A DNA stretch of 64,000 bases from Mangifera indica (Eukaryota > Streptophyta > Magnoliopsida > Sapindales > Anacardiaceae). Numbering within the stretch: position 1 is the stretch's first letter; the number at the start of each line of letters is the position of its first letter. Below, piece by piece: positions 26,060-37,329 of the stretch. The stretch is from positions 18,240,930 through 18,304,929 of the forward strand of contig NC_058143.1 in assembly GCF_011075055.1 (NCBI RefSeq), written 5' to 3'. The notes beneath the pieces were generated by a model. It searched no databases and was not told the origin of the DNA. It saw only the letters and a list, made by a program, of their open reading frames with translations. The translations under genes were made by a program, and so were the position numbers.

Positions 26060-26370
26060 GAATGTCTAAGAAAAAGAAATGGAAGTTTTGGTATCATGCC
26101 AAGTGATGATTCAAGTAGGTCTACTAAAATCTTAAGAAACTGGTAGTGAGAGTGGTCATAAAAATGTAGTTGAGAAAGGATCAAAGAAGAGAAAGTATAG
26201 ATCTTCTGGCAATGCAAAATCAGGTTTAGCTGAAACTGGTGAATATGGCAAGGATTGCATCCTTACAAAATCTAAGAAGAAGGAGAGGAGAGGCAAGTTA
26301 AACTGCAAGAGGACGATCTTAATGCTCTTCAGAAGAGTGGGCAATACAAAAGATTATGATGCTGAATTCT
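26060..26370 (+). pseudogene. coding-like Lys/Arg-rich fragment in the RING gene intron
   Basis: After a stop at 26146, the plus strand reads a lysine/arginine-rich stretch (EKGSKKRKYRSSG, then SKKKERRGK) without introns. This resembles a degraded nuclear or nucleolar protein sequence. There is no start, no family recognition and no intact end. It could be a retroposed fragment or chance. Confidence 0.2.
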
Positions 26371-26635
26371 GCTTTTAAGATTTTGTTAATCTGAAGTGAT
26401 GGTAGAGAAAATGTTAATCATTAGTAAAGAAATAAGAAACAAACCTGGGAGCAGGATGCAAACAGCCTAGCCTTCTCTCCAGGCGCTGGCGAGCTCTTAG
26501 AGCTGTTTCATCCAAAGTGCAAACATCAGGAACCGAAGGTTCATAGCGGCTGCAACTAGAGTCTTGATGGTGATGGTGATGGCTATGTGTTCTCCTACTG
26601 GAAGGCACCCATACTCCAGGTAACACTCCAGCCAT

Positions 26636-29490
26636 ATTTTCAGTATAAAAAGACTATCAAATTCAATACGCCCGAATCAGTCTTTCTCTTTAACAAACAA
26701 CAATGGTTACTGCGCAGTTGCAACTAGTACTTTAAAACAAACATTCTCCAAGATTTGTCATTTGATATTTTGGGTTCAAAATTTTTAGTATTTTCCTGAC
26801 TCCTTTTTTTAATACATAACTAACTATTTAAGAAGCTGCAGAAGATATTCATTACATGACAACTGTACCTGCCTTAAATCACAGTGCAATTTGCAAATGC
26901 CAGAAAGGTCAGGTGGGACTTCTCTGAAGTTTAGGTGTCTACGAATGTCATTGGCCGGACCGGGCTTCATTAGATTTCTACCTTTTATATGCAGATTTTT
27001 TGCCCATATTTATTGGTATTTTTAGAATAATTACAGTTTGTATTGTAAGTTTTATGTTATATTACTATTCTGTGATATTATTTTTAGAATCAGATTAGAA
27101 GTCAATCCGATGGGAGGGGTGGTCCAATCCAATAGACCTTCAGACTATTTGGTCAATGATCAGATTTATTATTAGTTCAAAAATATTATTTAAAATAATT
27201 TTATATAATTTATTATTAAATATATAATCTATTTTTAAATATATCTCATCACAATAAAATTAGTATAATATTATTCATATCCCAAATAATGAATTGAAAA
27301 TCATTTTTTTATGATCATATCCAATTTTTTACTCGGTTCAGCCATTTGAACTTCTCCGTTTAATTTAGTCTACTCTAAAACGATTTTCAAATAAACTGAA
27401 ACCTTTATTGCCAACAAATAACAGTCCAACCGATTAATCTAATCTAGTTTTTAAAACCATAATCATATCATTCATCTTTATATATAGAATTGTTTCGTTA
27501 TATATGCGTTTGTTGTTTGATATTAATAATAGTATTACTTACTGAGTACGTTAGGTTTAAGTTATTTTATATTACAAAAAATGAAAAATTACATCCCATA
27601 TAAATAAATTATCTGAAAAATTAGTAAAATTGACATACGTAAATAAATATTGTGCTTGTCTTAATAAAAGAATATTGAGATATTAAATTACTTAAATATC
27701 TCTAAAAGATTAATGAGTATACATTAATTAGTATTGTGTTTTTGTTTTTATAATAACAATTTGTCCAAACAAAATACATATAGATCAAATAAAATAATAT
27801 CAATAATAATAAAAAATAAATTATTAGAATAATATTTGAATTCTCCCCTACAGTGTATTGTTCTAGCCTTAAATGAACATTCAAAATTATATAGAGCTTT
27901 ATATGGCAATTAAAAACGTGTTGGGCTTGGTGAAAGATGAAGTGCTTATTGTTTTTATCGAATTGAAGAAATAATTTCATTAATTCTATTCAATTTCCCG
28001 ATATATTTACTGGAAATTTTCCAAGTCTTTATAAAGAAGAACTTTCTAGTTCAGGTGAAAAAAACATTTCCGGTTACAGGGTTTGGTTTATAAGAGATTG
28101 AAGTGACCTCTGCTTTAATCGTTTGATTTGGTAACTGGGTCCAATGGGTAGCCCAACAAGCCAATATTTTGGCAGGTTCGATCGCTCAGCCTTAAAAAAA
28201 GAGAAGATGCATAGTAGTTAATTTTAATTATAGTTGTTAATATCTTATAATATATGATATATATATATATATATATATATTAAAAAATAATATTATAATA
28301 AAATATATCAAATTAATATAATATAATGAACGTATCATATGATATGATATATTTTATCAATACGAATTGATACATTTTTTTAGAAAAAATAATGATATAG
28401 CAAGGATGTATATGATATTTTTTAAATAATCACGTATTAATTATAATTTTTTATTACTTTATTTTTTAAATATATAAGATGATACTGATTTAACTATTAT
28501 GAATTTGAGTTAAAATGAGTAGAACCAGCTTAAAAGCTTTAATCATCTTGACCCACTAATTTTGATTGCCTTAAAATGCTATTAAATGTGTAAACACACA
28601 TCTTAGGGATGGCTAAATGCATTAATGGGAAGATAAACACACATCTTTACGACCATTAATAGATTAGTTTATTATAATAAATAATAAATCTATATATACT
28701 TAAGAAGAATATCAATTTAAGTATCAATAACGATATGTTATTGTATAATTAAATAATTTTAAATTGAAAATAAAATAACATTTAATCATATAATATAATA
28801 ATTTTGACATAAATTTGTTATTTAAAATTTTTGTTTATTTTAGGGTAATCAAATAAAATTGAAAAGTGATTAAAAATCTTATAATATTGTGTCCACATTA
28901 TTTTTTATTAATACGGATAGATTTTGAATTAAAAAAAGTGTGATTTATACATTTAGAATCCTAAAAAAGCCCTACCTTATTAGGAAAATGTTAATCACTC
29001 TTTGAAATATAATCTCGACTCTTTGCGTATGTGATAATTAACTTAGAGAGCACATGAGAGGACAGCCAAGAAAGGGAAATAGGAATAAGCATCCATGCAT
29101 ATGATTTGAGACAAATAAAATAAAGTGCATGAATAAGGCTTATGTGCTGACAAAAAGACCACAGGATCTTCCTTATTCTAATTTCTCTACCAATCTTCAC
29201 ATGCATGCATGCACAGATTACTACTATTATTATTTTTTCATGTGGTGAGCTTGCACTTGAATTATGTAACGTTTTAGTTATTGGAAATTAACAATTCTTC
29301 TAATAGAGGAGGGGGTTTTTTAAATAAATTATAAACTTTGGGGGTTCTTTTTGAAGAGTATATCAAAATAGGTGATCTAGCATTGTTTAATAATTTAGCT
29401 GATTAAATATCAGAAGGTTCCTTGATTATAATTAGATACATGAATCTGAATTCTACAACCAAACTGTGTCCATATGAACCTTTTCAACAG
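26636..29490. other. intergenic, AT-rich
   Basis: No gene. The interval 27090-27480 begins 'aatcagattagaagtcaatccga' and ends 'aaccgattaatctaatctag', suggesting a decayed DNA element. 28255-28281 is a TA microsatellite. An AT-rich stem-loop of the family seen at 47230 lies near 28735-28800. CATGCATGCATGCA occurs at about 29201-29215. Confidence 0.45.
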
Positions 29491-29507
29491 GTTAATTATT
29501 TCATTTA

Positions 29508-30001
29508 GCCAAAGGACTCATTCCCATCCAAAGTTTACTTTTTACCTAAGTTCGTCTGAATAATTATGACTTTATTTTTGTTTAAACAACAACGAATTAT
29601 CTAAACAAATCGTTTGTTATCCAGATGAATAATTCATCTTGTTCATCGTCTAGATGAATAGTAGAGTCAGGAGAGATGGTTGAAAAGGAGAGATAATGTC
29701 AAAGATGGAGAGATATTGTCAGAAGAGTGTTAGAAAAGTCATCGTTCGTTAAAAAATTCATTGAAAAATTAAACCTTAGGGGAAAAATATGTAACTATTA
29801 AAAATTTAAGAGAAATTATTAGTTTTTAGGATTTAGAAAAAAAGTAAGATGAAATTTTAATTTTTTTTAATATCATTGATCAAATAATAATTTTACTCCT
29901 AAAATTAATAAAATAATATATAAATAGATATTTAAATTTTTAAAAAATAATAAATAAAAATTAAAAAAATAAAATTTTACATAAAAATACGTACTTTGGC
30001 C
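29508..30001. mobile_element. non-autonomous Mutator-like element (MULE-MITE), copy 1
   Basis: The left end gccaaaggactcattcccat and the reversed right end ggccaaagtacgtatttttat are imperfect inverted repeats. Flanks tttcattta (29499-29507) and tttcaatta (30002-30010) match at 8 of 9 bases, the duplication length of Mutator-like elements. The ends resemble those of the copy at 30609. Confidence 0.6.
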
Positions 30002-30608
30002 TTTCAATTAAGGCCTATCCTAATATTTTTTAAATTTAATTATTTAATTATCTTTACAAATTGATCTACTGTTGATAAAGCCTCATAATTCTGGGGTGCG
30101 GGCAATTAAGAAGGAAATTAAACAGACAAACCCCCCTGCGTGGTGTTTCCCTGAGCCGCCAAACAATTGGTCAAAGGGGAGCAAATATACAGACAGCCCA
30201 TGTGAATGCCAACTTATCCTTTTCGTAATTTAATAAAATTGTTATAATAATGCCAAGGACAAACAATCCATAGCTATCTTACCAAATAATATATATCTGT
30301 GATATTTATCATTAATATAAATTAAAATATTTTAAAAAAGTAATTACGTGATAAAAGATATAACTAAAAAATTTTAAAATTTTGAGTGGTGTATAATATT
30401 TTAAAAAATAGTGATATATTAATTAAAATTTTTATTATTTTATTATTATTATTATTATATCTTAAATATATATATTTTATAATATGATATAATATATAAT
30501 ATAAAAAATTAAATTTGAGTTAGATAATAACATATGATGTTGGACTACAACGCTGCAAATACTTTCAACACATTTAACTCTCCTTGTACATAAATTGGGT
30601 AGACAAAA

Positions 30609-31320
30609 GGCCAAAGGACTATTTCCTTCCCAAGGTATGCGGTTTTCTTAAGTGTTTTCCCGTTAACTTTGAAAATCCTATTTATCTACCCGTAACCAGT
30701 TAAAATTAATGGTTTTAAAGGTAAAATTATGATTTTATCTGTATTATTAAAAATAAACTTAAATTTGATTTTATTTTCTCCTCTAAACTCTAAAAACTAA
30801 CAATTTTTTCTAACCTAAGTTTTAAAAAATAGCATTTTCCCCCCGTAGGATTTTCAATTTTTCAGAGTTAGTTTTCTGACGCCGTTTCTTCCTCTCCGAC
30901 GACCTCCAGACAATGCTTCTTCCTATTCGATGCAATCTCCTTCCGACGGTTGTCTTAGGCACGGTCGTTGACGAAGACGAGCCATCTTTATCGACGACTA
31001 TGCCTAGAACAACTATCAGAAAGAGGTCATATTGGAGAAGAAGAAGTGTCGTCTGGAGGTCACCAGAGAGGAAGAAACGACGCCAGAAAACTAACTCTAA
31101 AAAATCAAAAACCCTAAAGAGAAAAATGTTATTTTTTAAAACTTGGATTGAGAGAAAATTATTAATTTTTAAAATTTTAGGGGGAAAATGAGATAAATTT
31201 TTGAGTGGTTAAGATTCTGGTAATTTTAACAGTCTATGAATAGATAAATGAAAATTTTAAAATTAATGAGAGGAAACTTGAGAAAACCACATACTTTGGG
31301 TGGGAAATAGTCCTTTGGCC
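30609..31320. mobile_element. non-autonomous Mutator-like element (MULE-MITE), copy 2, near-intact
   Basis: A 712-base element with long terminal inverted repeats. Both ends begin GGCCAAAGGACTATTTCC and match at 39 of the first 44 bases. Both flanks are TAGACAAAA (30600-30608 and 31321-31329), a perfect 9-base target duplication. The interior contains a GACG-rich stretch and a 92-codon Arg/Lys-rich ORF (30913-31191) of no recognisable function. No transposase. Confidence 0.88.
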
Positions 31321-31329
31321 TAGACAAAA

Positions 31330-32585
31330 TCTGATTTTAAAGCTTCAACTGCTTTCTAATCTTGGAAGAGTGGATGGGTCTAAATCAAACTGATAAATGA
31401 ATGTCTTTAGCAAACAGTTGTTTTTTTCCTTCTGGTTGATGTAACCTTACTTACCAAAACGAGCGAGCTACAGTGGTCCTTGCCATTGACAATAGGCCGT
31501 TGGCCTTTCATTCTAAACCAGCCTCTCGAGCAACTGGTTTCAATTTCGAATGGGCCCAAGTTTTACTACATTCCAGGCGACCATTTGAGTCACGTATAAT
31601 TCGATTTAAATTATAAAAATAATTTATGATCTGAATTATAGTTTGGATAACTTTTAAGTCGAACTAAATTATAAATTATATATTTACAAAATACACTTAT
31701 ATAAAATCACCTTGTTTTTGCATATATATTGTTATTTCCTCTACATAATTATTATGTGTAATTTACATTTATTTTCCATATTTACCGAATATTCTAAATA
31801 ATTACAATTTAATATTATTTATTAAATAAAAAATATTTAAAAATTGATGATTTTAAATAAGTTTAAATTATATCTTAAATTAGATTAAATCGTATTTTTA
31901 TAATTTTATTTAAAATTTTTACCATTTTTTTGTTTTTACTTTGGTTTGAAAAATTGCTTAAACAGGGGTGTAAACATACTATCAAGTAAAAAATGGGCAT
32001 GTGCTCATCCCAACACTCCTGACCCCAAAATGAGACCCTAAGTGGCCAGCATTTGCATCCCCCAAAAAAAAAAAAAGGAAAAAAGAGTATTTAACAAGGA
32101 TTCTACACGTTCCTGATCCATTTTCACATGGTTTCTGAACCCCTCCACCCCACGTTAACCAACGCCAAAAAACAACATATTTACCATAGTACCCTCGTTG
32201 AAATTTTGACAATATTAGAAATTAAGTTGACCGGTAAAGATAAGGTGGATGGCTGAGAAGTTACATCAAAAGCAAGGAATCTTCGCCCATTTATCTTCCA
32301 GGATGTGGGCAGGTGGCTTGAATGGGGGAGCTTCCTTCTTGTTTCTGTTCTCTCATGCTGGCTTTAATTTCTTTCCTTTTTTAACTATATGGACCAACGG
32401 AACAGTAAGATAAAGCTGTCAAAGAAGGTCAGTTAATTCCGATCTAATAAGACAGACAATTTAATGTTGATGGCTACATGTGGATCACAGACTCGGGAGA
32501 TCTACATATCAGTTGTAGTTATCTTCTCTGTATTTTCTCCTGTGATAGAATGCAAATGAAATAAGCCTGGAAAGTTTTGATAGAG
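31330..32585. other. intergenic, promoter of the IQD gene
   Basis: No gene. The minus-strand ORF at 31982-32212 has no recognisable product. Confidence 0.5.
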
Positions 32586-34347
32586 ATGGGGAAGACAGGA
32601 AAATGGCTTAAAAGTTTCTTGACAGGGAAGAAAGACAGAGAGAAGGAGAAATTTATCAGTAATCAAACGACTACTGCTGCCATAGAAAATCCATTAACTG
32701 CAACCCCGAAAGAAAAACGGAGATGGAGCTTCCGAAGATCTTCAGCTACTGCAGGAGCTCCTTCTGCAGAGCAAATTGCCCCTGCTGCACCGCCAGCTAT
32801 GCAAGTTGCAATAGACAAAGAAGATGAGCAGAAGAAGCATGCTATGGCTGTAGCTGCAGCCACGGCTGCAGCTGCTGATGCAGCTGTGGCAGCTGCACAG
32901 GCTGCGGCTGCTGTGATCAGGCTAACAGCTGCTGCCAACGGGAGAGCCAGCGCCATTGAAGAGGCTGCTGCCTTAAAGATTCAATCCTTTTTCCGCGCTT
33001 ATTTGGTGTGTAACTCTTAATTTCCATTTTTCAAGATCCGAATGTTGCAAAGATGAAAATGTGAATCGAATTTATTGGCATTGTTGCAGGCAAGAAAAGC
33101 ACTGCGCGCATTGAAGGGACTAGTGAAGCTGCAGGCATTGGTAAGAGGTCACCTGGTGAGAAAACAAGCCACAGCTACACTGCGGTGCATGCAGGCATTG
33201 GTTACAGTGCAGGCTAGAGCTCGCGCTCAGAGAATCCGCATGGCTGAAGAACCAGATCAAGCTAATCAGAGGCAGTCAGTCCACAGAAAATCAACTCAGG
33301 AGAATTGGTTAAGGCATACATATTCGGTTAGTTCTATTTACCTTCGAATCTTGCGATCTTGGGAAAATACTAGTCTACTTATAATACTTTCATTTATTGA
33401 TCAAACAGTCTAGTGTTTCTTCCTCTTCTGCTCTTAATTAATTATGCACCGACATAGTACACAAATTTTAGATTGCGAATAATCCTTCATGAGCCATTAC
33501 GGATCTGAGTTTCTTTTCTTTTTTTTTTTGGGTGTTTGTACATGTAGGAGATTGATAGAGGCATGGAAGAGAACATTAAGATAGTAGAGATTGATAATGG
33601 TGAATCAAAGGGAAGTTCAAAGAGCAGAAATAGCTACTCAAACCATCCACAGTATGCTTCACATCGCGCTTATTCCACCCAAGATAATTACCAGGTTTCC
33701 CCAGCTCCATCAGCGCTGACTGACATAAGCCCCAGAGCCTGCAGTGGTTATTTTGAGGACTACTCTTATAGCATAGCGCAAAGTAGTCCACAGTACTATT
33801 CTGCCATATCCAAGCCTGACCCTTCAAAAGTTCCTTTTGCCTTCCCTAGGACAGATTATGCTGAATCTTTGTCCTATGACTACCCGTTGTTTCCCAATTA
33901 CATGGCTAATACAGAATCTTCAAGGGCCAAAGTTCGTTCTCAGAGTGCGCCCAAGTCAAGGCCAGATTCATTTGAGAGGCAACCAAGCCGACGAAGGGCA
34001 TCCATAGAAGGAAGAAATTTCCCAAAAGCTGTGCGGATGCAAAGGTCTTCTTCTCATGTCGGTATGACTGCTCAAAATTACCAATATCCATGGTCAATCA
34101 AGCTTGACAGGTCATCAGTTTCGCTTAAAGACAGTGAGTGTGGATCCACCAGCACAGTGCTTACTAACACCAACTACTGCAGATCACTTGTCGCATACGA
34201 TGTGAGTTTACATATTCTGAAATCACTCAGCTAATTAAATTATGAACTAAAGCGAAAAGAAAAACATTTGACAGAAAGCAAATACGTGAATTCTCTCAGA
34301 AATAATATTGGTTTTTGTGGGTGCAGCCTTATGGAAACAGGTACTAA
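32586..34347 (+). CDS. IQD: IQ67-domain (IQD) calmodulin-binding protein
   Basis: Four exons (32586-33005, 33090-33326, 33548-34201, 34327-34347) give 443 residues, all joined in phase 0. The N-terminus [16 protein letters not shown] is the IQD start. Residues ~84-117 are alanine-rich. Residues ~127-188 are the IQ67 domain, with IQ-type helices at [28 protein letters not shown] and [15 protein letters not shown]. The first intron falls between AYL and ARK, the conserved intron position of the family. The Ser/Tyr-rich C-terminal half includes [15 protein letters not shown], the DUF4005-type motif. The last exon codes only PYGNRY. IQDs are basic scaffolds that bind calmodulin at microtubules, plasma membrane or nucleus and affect cell shape. 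Confidence 0.93.
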
Positions 34348-35921
34348 CAGTGCATCTCTATGCAGACTTCATACAAATAATACAAGCACCGGAAGGAAAT
34401 GATCAAGAAAAGTGAAGTTTCTGATAAAGAAACTGCCATAATTTCCTGACAGATTTTCATCGGTGTCACTACAAGGAGCTCTATATTTAAAAAACCACTA
34501 CGTAGAGTGTTTCTTTTTTTTTTTTAAATTTCGTGTGAATGTTTTTGCATGATTTGATTGAATGTGGTTCTTACACAAAGCTTATGATAATGAGCTGCAA
34601 GCATTACGATTGCAGAAGTAGGTACTCAATAACGTACCGATTCATTTTCTGTTCATAAAAAATTATATGGTGTGATTGTTTCCCATGTTAATAATCAAAA
34701 ACTTAGTTATTTTTATGGATATTCGATCGGATGCTAATTTCTTTGCTATATTTATCTGATTTATATTATTTCATCAATGTTCTAAAGGAAGCTTCTCAGT
34801 AAACTGAATAGCTCAAACAACTGAACCTTAAGAAAAATTTGCTCTACATTATTCACCATCAACATAACATAAGTAATTTCTTCTGCTTTTGCTGACTTGC
34901 TTTGGAATTCAGGAATCAAACCCAACTTAACATTAAGCAGATTCCTTTCTTCCCCCCTTCACTCTATTAAAAGGTTATCTACTGATTCCAAAGTAGCTTG
35001 CTTTTTCTGCCTCATGAAATTAAGTGCTCACGTATACTTAACATTAATATATGCAGACTGAAGCTCTCGTAACCTCTGCCCTCTGTCGACTCTGAAATCA
35101 CTCGTCATTCTACCGAACTACTTTACCATAAATTCAGCAAAGATAATAAAGAGAAATAAATATGGGGCATTGAAAGAAAGTACGAAATGAGGATAAGAAT
35201 AGGACCATAGTCTGGATATGAAGTGGATGATGGATTTAGTTTACAGTTACAGGGTCTACCGAACGTTGCAGTTCATAATAACATACACAGCCAACAATTT
35301 AATATCATAATCTCACTATAAAGCCCAGAACCAATGCTGCTTACCCACCACCTTTGTCCATTTTTGAAACATAATTTGAGGTAGTATTTATTTTTTCTTG
35401 TTTATTTCCAGCAAGAATTTCGCAGTTCAATTCTGTAGAACACAGCGGTTTGGTCTGTTCTTATTGTTGGGTTTGGCTAGGCCCGGTTCATTGATTCAAC
35501 CGAAATAACTTTAGGGCTTGGACTTCCGTAATGTGGCTAGATGGGCACATGTTTTGAAGAATTGGTCCTAATATCTCTTCAAGCCCTACTTATGTTTAAG
35601 CCCTTTACCAGGTTAAATTCAAAAAAATAAAAAATAAAAAATCAAACCATATTTATCAAATTCAAAAGCACCAACTTTTGAATTTGATAACTTTATTTCT
35701 ATTTTAATTTTTTAATTATAAGATAACTTTATTCATGAAATTAAAGAGTACAACTTGAAATTAAAAAAGAAAACACATTACTTTCAAACACTTTCACACA
35801 TAAAGCTACATATGAATTTTGAGATAAATAAGCCAACGAATAAAACAAAGAAACATAAGAGAATCTTAACTTTGTGGACCATCCAAAGCTTAGTCTTTGA
35901 TGCTTTCACGGTTGTTGGGGC
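34348..35921. other. convergent intergenic region between IQD and polyketide synthase
   Basis: 3' regions of two converging genes. No further gene seen. Confidence 0.5.
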
Positions 35922-37209
35922 TTATGCATTGCAACTGTGAAGAACCAAACTTTCAATAGTAAGTCCAGGTCCAAATCCAAAAAGTACTCCCCATTCTAAT
36001 CCCTCTCCTGTGGTTTTAAGGCCATTTTCAGTTGACCTTTTTCTCATCTCATCCAAAGTGAACAATACAGTCACACTTGACATATTACCATACTCTGCAA
36101 GGATTTGTCTTGTTGCAAGCAACTTTTCAGGCTTTAGTCCTAGTGTGACCTCAATTTGATCTAAAATTGCAGGTCCACCGGGATGAACAGCCCAAAATAT
36201 TGAGTTCCAATCAGAGATACCCAAAGGTTGGAATAACTCAATCAATTTCTTCTCAATGTGGCTTGCAACAAGACCGGGAACTTCTTTCCCAATATGAATT
36301 ATTAGTCCGCTTTCGCGAATACTCCCGGTAATAGCCCCAGGGCTATCAGGTACTATTGTTGGGGATGTAGAGATCAATTCAAAGATAGGTTTCTCAACGC
36401 TAGGAATTGGATCTGCACCAACTACAAGAGCAGCTGCCCCATCACCAAATAAGGAATGACTCACAAGAACATCTATATCCGTCTCACTAAATCCACGTAA
36501 GCCAATCAAAGTTACCTCAGATACCACAATCAAGACACGTGCACCTTTATTGTTCTCAACTAGGTCTTTGGCCATGCGTAGTACAGTGCCACCCCCATTA
36601 CAACCTTGTTGGTACAACATCAATCGCTTAACAGATAAGTCAAGGTCTAAGAGCTTGAGAATTCGGTAGTCAATCCCAGGCAAGAATGCAGCCATAGTGG
36701 TGCAACAAATTAAGTGAGTGATTTTGGACTTTGGTTGGCCCCATTCCTTAATAGCCTTCTCAGCAGCTTCTTTGCCTAATTGTGATATTAGCACCGCTGA
36801 TATATCTTGTCTGATATCTAACGAAGGCGCATTATGTTCACGTATAATTGGATTTTCTTCCACAAACTCTTCATTGACATACATGTGTCGCTTTCTTATC
36901 ATGGTTTTATCACCTGAAATCATTAAATATATCTTGGTTATTTTGTTCTTTCCAAATAGATACATGCATTTGTAAATTAAAGATCAATAGAAAGAGCAAT
37001 AAAAGTAAAGAATAAAGTGAGATATTCTTACAGATGCGTTGCATTTTCTTCTTAAGTTCGACCATGTGGTCGTCATGGGTCATGCGAAAATAAGTATCAG
37101 GAAATTTGCTTTGCTCAAAGTAATGTGGAGGATTTGCTGTTCCAATGGCCAAGATTGTGGCTGTGCCTTGAGCACGTTGAGCCTTTCGAATTTCATCCAC
37201 CGAAATCAT
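35922..37209 (-). CDS. type III polyketide synthase, chalcone-synthase-like, probably not chalcone synthase
   Basis: Exons 37209-37032 and 36913-35922 give 389 residues, exactly the chalcone synthase (CHS) length. The single intron splits a Cys codon (T/GT, Cys60), the conserved CHS intron. Without gaps the numbering matches CHS: Cys164 (YQQGCNGGG), His303 (AVHPGG) and Asn336 (EYGNMSS) form the catalytic triad, Phe215 is kept, and the GFGPG loop is present. Differences from CHS are Thr197 to Gly, Phe265 to Ile, Thr264 to Ile, and NGG in place of FAG after Cys164. Position 197 controls cavity size in the superfamily, and Gly there is known from long-chain polyketide makers. Malonyl-CoA is the extender; the starter and product cannot be told. 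The 37209 start is fixed by the TATA box at 37281. Confidence 0.93.
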
Positions 37210-37280
37210 TTTGGCTTTGATCCTGTTATTCTTAGTTTTGACTCTTGTGTTTTGTTGATCTTCTTCGTACATGGCTAGTC

Positions 37281-37288
37281 TATTTATA
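37281..37288 (-). promoter_or_regulatory. TATA box of the polyketide synthase, decides the start codon
   Basis: CCTATAAATAG on the minus strand. It is ~9 bases above the in-frame ATG at 37272 and ~72 above the ATG at 37209. Transcription should begin near 37256, so only the 37209 ATG lies in the mRNA. Confidence 0.75.
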
Positions 37289-37312
37289 GGAACACCAAGC
37301 ACATTAATAGAT

Positions 37313-37320
37313 CATGCATG
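37313..37320. promoter_or_regulatory. RY motif CATGCATG upstream of the polyketide synthase TATA box
   Basis: A perfect palindromic RY element, 25 bases above the TATA box. It is the binding site of B3-domain factors of the ABI3/FUS3/LEC2 class. Function here is inferred from position only. Confidence 0.4.
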
Positions 37321-37329
37321 TTTTACACA

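Larger units (their letters stand above)
24144..26635 (-). pseudogene. RING-H2 finger protein (probable E3 ubiquitin ligase), reading frame broken by one base
   Basis: Exon 1 is 26635-26445: MAGVLPGVWVPSS, a His run, then LDETALRARQRLERRLGC. It joins across a 1,969-base intron to an exon beginning 24475 (IENSSPVLAPDILYYL...EAVREAVELQT). That frame stops at 24306-24304. Shifted by one base, the frame continues as RRKSQWNVCCICLEEF...CSHKYHSDCLLPWL...CPYCRTPV and stops at 24146-24144. Here C-x2-C, C-H-x2-H (as CSHKYHSDC) and C-x2-C form a complete RING-H2. The two exons total 523 bases, one more than a multiple of three, so removing one base near 24315 would give 173 codons. This may be a real frameshift, a sequencing error, or less likely an unusual short intron. 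The intron carries a hAT-like insertion. Confidence 0.7.

Noticed and set aside
26955..26975. Sequence resembling miR166 (ccggaccgggcttcatt)
   Set aside because: It differs at base 1, in the middle and in the last four bases, and no matching star arm or stem-loop is present nearby.
28255..28281. TA array as a possible CRISPR or functional repeat
   Set aside because: A plain dinucleotide microsatellite in plant nuclear DNA; no spacer structure.
32663..32956. 97-codon alanine-rich minus-strand ORF
   Set aside because: It is a shadow of the alanine-rich part of the IQD gene on the other strand.
37210..37272. Longer polyketide synthase starting at ATG 37272
   Set aside because: That ATG is ~9 bases from the TATA box and above the expected cap site; the family start is the 37209 ATG.
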